Positions 61,385 to 64,000 of a stretch of DNA of 64,000 nt are shown one piece after another (the first letter of the stretch is position 1; the number at the start of each line of letters is the position of its first letter). Origin of the DNA: Sphingobium sp. D43FB (GTDB lineage: Bacteria; Pseudomonadota; Alphaproteobacteria; Sphingomonadales; Sphingomonadaceae); the NCBI RefSeq assembly GCF_002312805.1, contig NZ_NMUA01000011.1, positions 90,814 through 154,813 of the forward strand, in the 5' to 3' direction. Made by a program: the position numbers and the translations under genes. The notes under the pieces were generated by a model. That model was given only the letters and a program-made list of their open reading frames with translations, was not told the origin of the DNA and did no database searches.

Positions 61385-63856
61385 ATGTCCAATTTGTCAC
61401 CCGCGTTTGCCTTTCCAATCTCACCCGAGCCTTTGGTCCTTACGGCAGCAAGATCGCTCGCAGCCCGCCTTGATGTCGGCGAGGTCATCACGCGTCCCAT
61501 CCTCAACTCCGTTCTGACTGAGCAGTTCGGCGGCAGCGATGCTGATGCCCGCTGGTCGGTCCGCGATGCCCATGCCGCGCTCGAATTCGCGCAAGTCCTT
61601 TGGTTGCAGGGGAACTCGAAGCTCAGTCCGTCATCACCGTCCGAAACAGCCAGGGACGTCTTTGACCGGCTCGAAGCCCAGTTGCCGAGCCAGACTGTGC
61701 GAAGCGAAGAGCAAATCGAACTGCAGCAGTTCGCCACACCGCCGTACCTGGCCTGGCTTGCTGCACGCGCTTGCGCCTTCGGCGCATCCGAGGTGTCGCT
61801 CGAACCATCTGCCGGCACGGGGATGCTGGCGGTGTGGGCCGAGGCCGCTGGTGCCCGTCTTGCCTTGAATGAAATCTCGCCGCTCCGCCGTGAATGCCTT
61901 GCCAGCCTGTTTCCGGAAGCCGCAATTTCCGGCCATGACGGTGAGCTGATCGACGAGTTGCTCGATCCCAATCTTGCCCCCAGCGTTGTCCTCATGAACC
62001 CGCCCTATTCGCATGGAGTCGAGCGCGGGGCTGATGGGCGAACGGGCGGCCGGCACCTGCGCTCGGGCTGGAAGCGGCTGGTGGCAGGCGGCAGGCTCGT
62101 TGCTGTGATGCCCGAGTGGTTCGATCTGCATCGCTTTGTTTCGGGCACGACCGGTCCTATCGCTGTGCGCCTCAATGCCCGGATCGAACGCGCTTTCGTG
62201 CGCTCGGGCACCTCGATCACGACCAGGCTTATCGTCCTCGACAAGACCCTGCCGAGCAACGATCCCGTTGCGGCGACCACATCCACGCTTTCCGGGCTGT
62301 GTGACATCATCGATGCTCTTCCGCTGAGGGAGACCGATCAGTTCCCGGCGGAGATGCCGACGAGGCCGCAGGGAGCTCTGCTGAGCCTCGTAACTGGCGG
62401 AATCAGCCTGCGTCCAGTTCCACCTGCTCGCGCAAGTGCCGCGACGGACATTGTCCCATGCACCTTCGAGGCCTTGACCGAACCCGCGCCGATCGCCGAG
62501 CAGGTCGGGCACTATCTGCCCTATCGGCCAAGCCGCATATTGATCCCGGATGCCGCCGATCATCCAACACCGCTCGTCGAGTCCGTAGCCATGGGTTCCA
62601 TCACCGCGCCAATCCCGACACAAGTGCCCTTGCTGCCTTCTGGCGTCATCGCCAAGGGACTGCTCTCTTCGGCGCAGGCAGAAACACTGATCTATGCGGC
62701 CAGTGCTCATGCGCGCGATCTTCCGGGCAGGTTCGCGCCGGAAGACAAAGGCTGCATCCTCAAACCCAGCGCCGAAGGTCATGCCTATCGTATGGGATAC
62801 TTCCTCGGCGATGGCACCGGGGCTGGGAAGGGGCGCCAGGTCGCCAGCGTCATTCTCGACCGCTGGGTGCGCGGTGAGAAACGCCATATCTGGATATCCA
62901 AGAACGAAGCCCTGTTGGAGGATGCACGGCGCGACTGGTTGGCCTTGGGAGGCCTGCCCATCGACATTCAGCCGCTCGGTCAATGGAAGCTCGGCACGAA
63001 GGTTTCGATGCGGGAAGGTATTCTCTTCGTCACCTATCCGACCCTGCGCTCCGGCAGGAGCGATGCCACGCGTCTCGACCAGATCATCGAATGGGCGGGT
63101 GAACATTTCGGCGGGCTGATCGTCTTCGATGAAGCGCACGCCATGGCCAATGCCGCCGGCGGTGAGGGTTCGCGTGGCCGTGTCAAAGGTTCGGAACAGG
63201 GCATCGCCGGCGTGCGCCTGCAGAACCTGCTGCCCCGCGCCCGAGTGCTCTACGCCTCCGCGACCGGTGCCTCGGACGTCAACAACCTCGCCTATGCAAC
63301 GCGCCTGGGACTCTGGGGGCCGGAGACCGCCTTTGCCAACCGCGAAGCTTTCGTGGCCGATATCCGCGATGGCGGCATCGCTGCGATGGAACTGGTCGCG
63401 CGCGATCTCAAATCACTCGGCCTCTACACCGCGCGTGCCTTGTCTTTCGCGGGCGTCGAATACGACATCCTCGAGCATTGCCTCACAGAGGGCCAGATCG
63501 CGGTTTACGATGCCTACGCCGAGGCCTGGGCAGTGATCCATACCAACCTGCGCGAGGCGCTCGAGGAAACCCGCATCGTCGATCAGGACAGCGGCAACAC
63601 GCTCAACAGCGGTGCCAAGTCGGCCGCGCTGTCGATTTTCGAGGGAACCAAGCAGCGCTTCTTTGCCCAGCTCCTCCTCTCGATGAAGTTGCCGAGCCTG
63701 ATACCGGCAATCGACGCGGCGCTAGCGGATGGACATGCCGCGGTCGTCCAGCTGGTTTCGACCGCTGAGGCCATGCTCGATCGCCGCCTTGCCGATCTTT
63801 CCGATGAGGAACGCGAAGACTTGGAAATCGATCTCAGTCCCCGCGACTACGTGTAA
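61385..63856 (+). CDS. Methyltransferase/strawberry-notch helicase, C-terminally truncated
   Basis: An 823-residue protein with two enzymatic parts. Residues about 120-300 form a class I N6-adenine-type methyltransferase (SLEPSAGTGMLAVWAEAAG; NPPY near 205). Residues about 465-620 form the strawberry-notch AAA helicase region (LGDGTGAGKGRQVASVI near 473-489; IVFDEAHAM near 580; LYASATGASDVNNL). Plasmid and ICE members of this family are usually about 1400 residues. This frame stops at PRDYV*, where a perfect 20-bp palindrome begins, so the protein is probably interrupted. The lost C-terminal half includes later helicase motifs, so it is unlikely to be fully active. Confidence 0.85.
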   Translation: MSNLSPAFAFPISPEPLVLTAARSLAARLDVGEVITRPILNSVLTEQFGGSDADARWSVRDAHAALEFAQVLWLQGNSKLSPSSPSETARDVFDRLEAQLPSQTVRSEEQIELQQFATPPYLAWLAARACAFGASEVSLEPSAGTGMLAVWAEAAGARLALNEISPLRRECLASLFPEAAISGHDGELIDELLDPNLAPSVVLMNPPYSHGVERGADGRTGGRHLRSGWKRLVAGGRLVAVMPEWFDLHRFVSGTTGPIAVRLNARIERAFVRSGTSITTRLIVLDKTLPSNDPVAATTSTLSGLCDIIDALPLRETDQFPAEMPTRPQGALLSLVTGGISLRPVPPARASAATDIVPCTFEALTEPAPIAEQVGHYLPYRPSRILIPDAADHPTPLVESVAMGSITAPIPTQVPLLPSGVIAKGLLSSAQAETLIYAASAHARDLPGRFAPEDKGCILKPSAEGHAYRMGYFLGDGTGAGKGRQVASVILDRWVRGEKRHIWISKNEALLEDARRDWLALGGLPIDIQPLGQWKLGTKVSMREGILFVTYPTLRSGRSDATRLDQIIEWAGEHFGGLIVFDEAHAMANAAGGEGSRGRVKGSEQGIAGVRLQNLLPRARVLYASATGASDVNNLAYATRLGLWGPETAFANREAFVADIRDGGIAAMELVARDLKSLGLYTARALSFAGVEYDILEHCLTEGQIAVYDAYAEAWAVIHTNLREALEETRIVDQDSGNTLNSGAKSAALSIFEGTKQRFFAQLLLSMKLPSLIPAIDAALADGHAAVVQLVSTAEAMLDRRLADLSDEEREDLEIDLSPRDYV

Positions 63857-63873
63857 TGTTGAGCTCAACATTA
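63854..63873. repeat. Perfect 20-bp palindrome at the helicase stop codon
   Basis: The 20 bp starting at the TAA stop (TAATGTTGAG followed by its exact complement CTCAACATTA) form a perfect palindrome centred on GAGCTC. It coincides with the place where the strawberry-notch frame ends prematurely, so it may be a terminal sequence or insertion target of another mobile element that continues to the right. The last 127 bp of the window after it hold no recognizable gene. Confidence 0.6.
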
Positions 63874-64000
63874 GACATATTCTTTGCAGTCGCAGTTTAT
63901 GTCGAGCGTGGCGGCGGGAGGCGCAGGTTTCCTTCGGTTTTCCATGATTTCACTCCAGATAATTGCCTGACAAGGTTGAATGCTGGGGCCGTTAGGATTG

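Noticed and set aside
1..64000. CRISPR array
   Set aside because: No regularly spaced repeats with unique spacers were seen and no cas genes are present.

Overview
The window looks like a high-GC alphaproteobacterial chromosome, most likely a member of the Sphingomonadaceae. The evidence is the gene content and order: tamAB next to recJ, the coq7-dsbB and ctpA-envC-rlmH-rsfS-nadD block, an EctR-ectABCD-ask_ect locus, and a manganese riboswitch in front of a TMEM165-type transporter. Family assignments come from reading motifs and neighbourhoods; no database search was run.

Layout. 1-11276: end of the rpoA operon (rplQ), a secreted prolyl oligopeptidase, the outer-membrane assembly pair tamA-tamB, recJ and tRNA-Glu. 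11360-16006: a minus-strand row with a secreted EEP-fold hydrolase, a putative outer-membrane protein broken by a 17-bp tandem duplication, a GT39-like membrane glycosyltransferase and a secreted protein of unknown function. 16164-24209: a compatible-solute locus. EctA, EctB, EctC and EctD make ectoine and 5-hydroxyectoine, a dedicated aspartate kinase feeds the pathway, two MFS transporters lie downstream, and a divergent MarR-type EctR probably controls it. 24206-29012: a Tat-exported GFOR-like oxidoreductase with an SMP-30/gluconolactonase-like partner, then a stress-type cassette (zinc alcohol dehydrogenase, SRPBCC protein, DUF892 ferritin-like protein, small acidic protein). 29186-36029: tRNA-Leu, a small exported protein, and gltD-gltB separated by a perfect 26-bp inverted repeat. 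36195-48278: uppP, an NDUFA9-like reductase, the Mn riboswitch with its transporter, two paralogous secreted proteins, coq7, dsbB, ctpA, envC, rlmH, rsfS, nadD, rmuC and a sterol-desaturase-family protein.

48386 to the end is mobile DNA. A 46-bp direct repeat, the 3' half of a tRNA-Pro gene, occurs at 48386-48431 and 56649-56694, each followed by its own tyrosine-recombinase gene. Neither copy is an intact tRNA, so this looks like two islands stacked in one tRNA-Pro gene whose intact end should lie to the right of the window. Island 1 (8.2 kb, complete) has integrase, HTH/AlpA-like protein, primase-RepA helicase, a G-quadruplex-like tract straight after rep, two DUF5681-type proteins and several unknowns. 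It lacks conjugation and capsid genes and resembles a phage satellite or mobilizable replicating island. Island 2 (left end only) has an integrase, a complete IS256-family element with an 8-bp target duplication, a VirB1-like transglycosylase, a Toprim protein and a methyltransferase/strawberry-notch helicase that stops early inside a perfect 20-bp palindrome. That set resembles an ICE or plasmid backbone.
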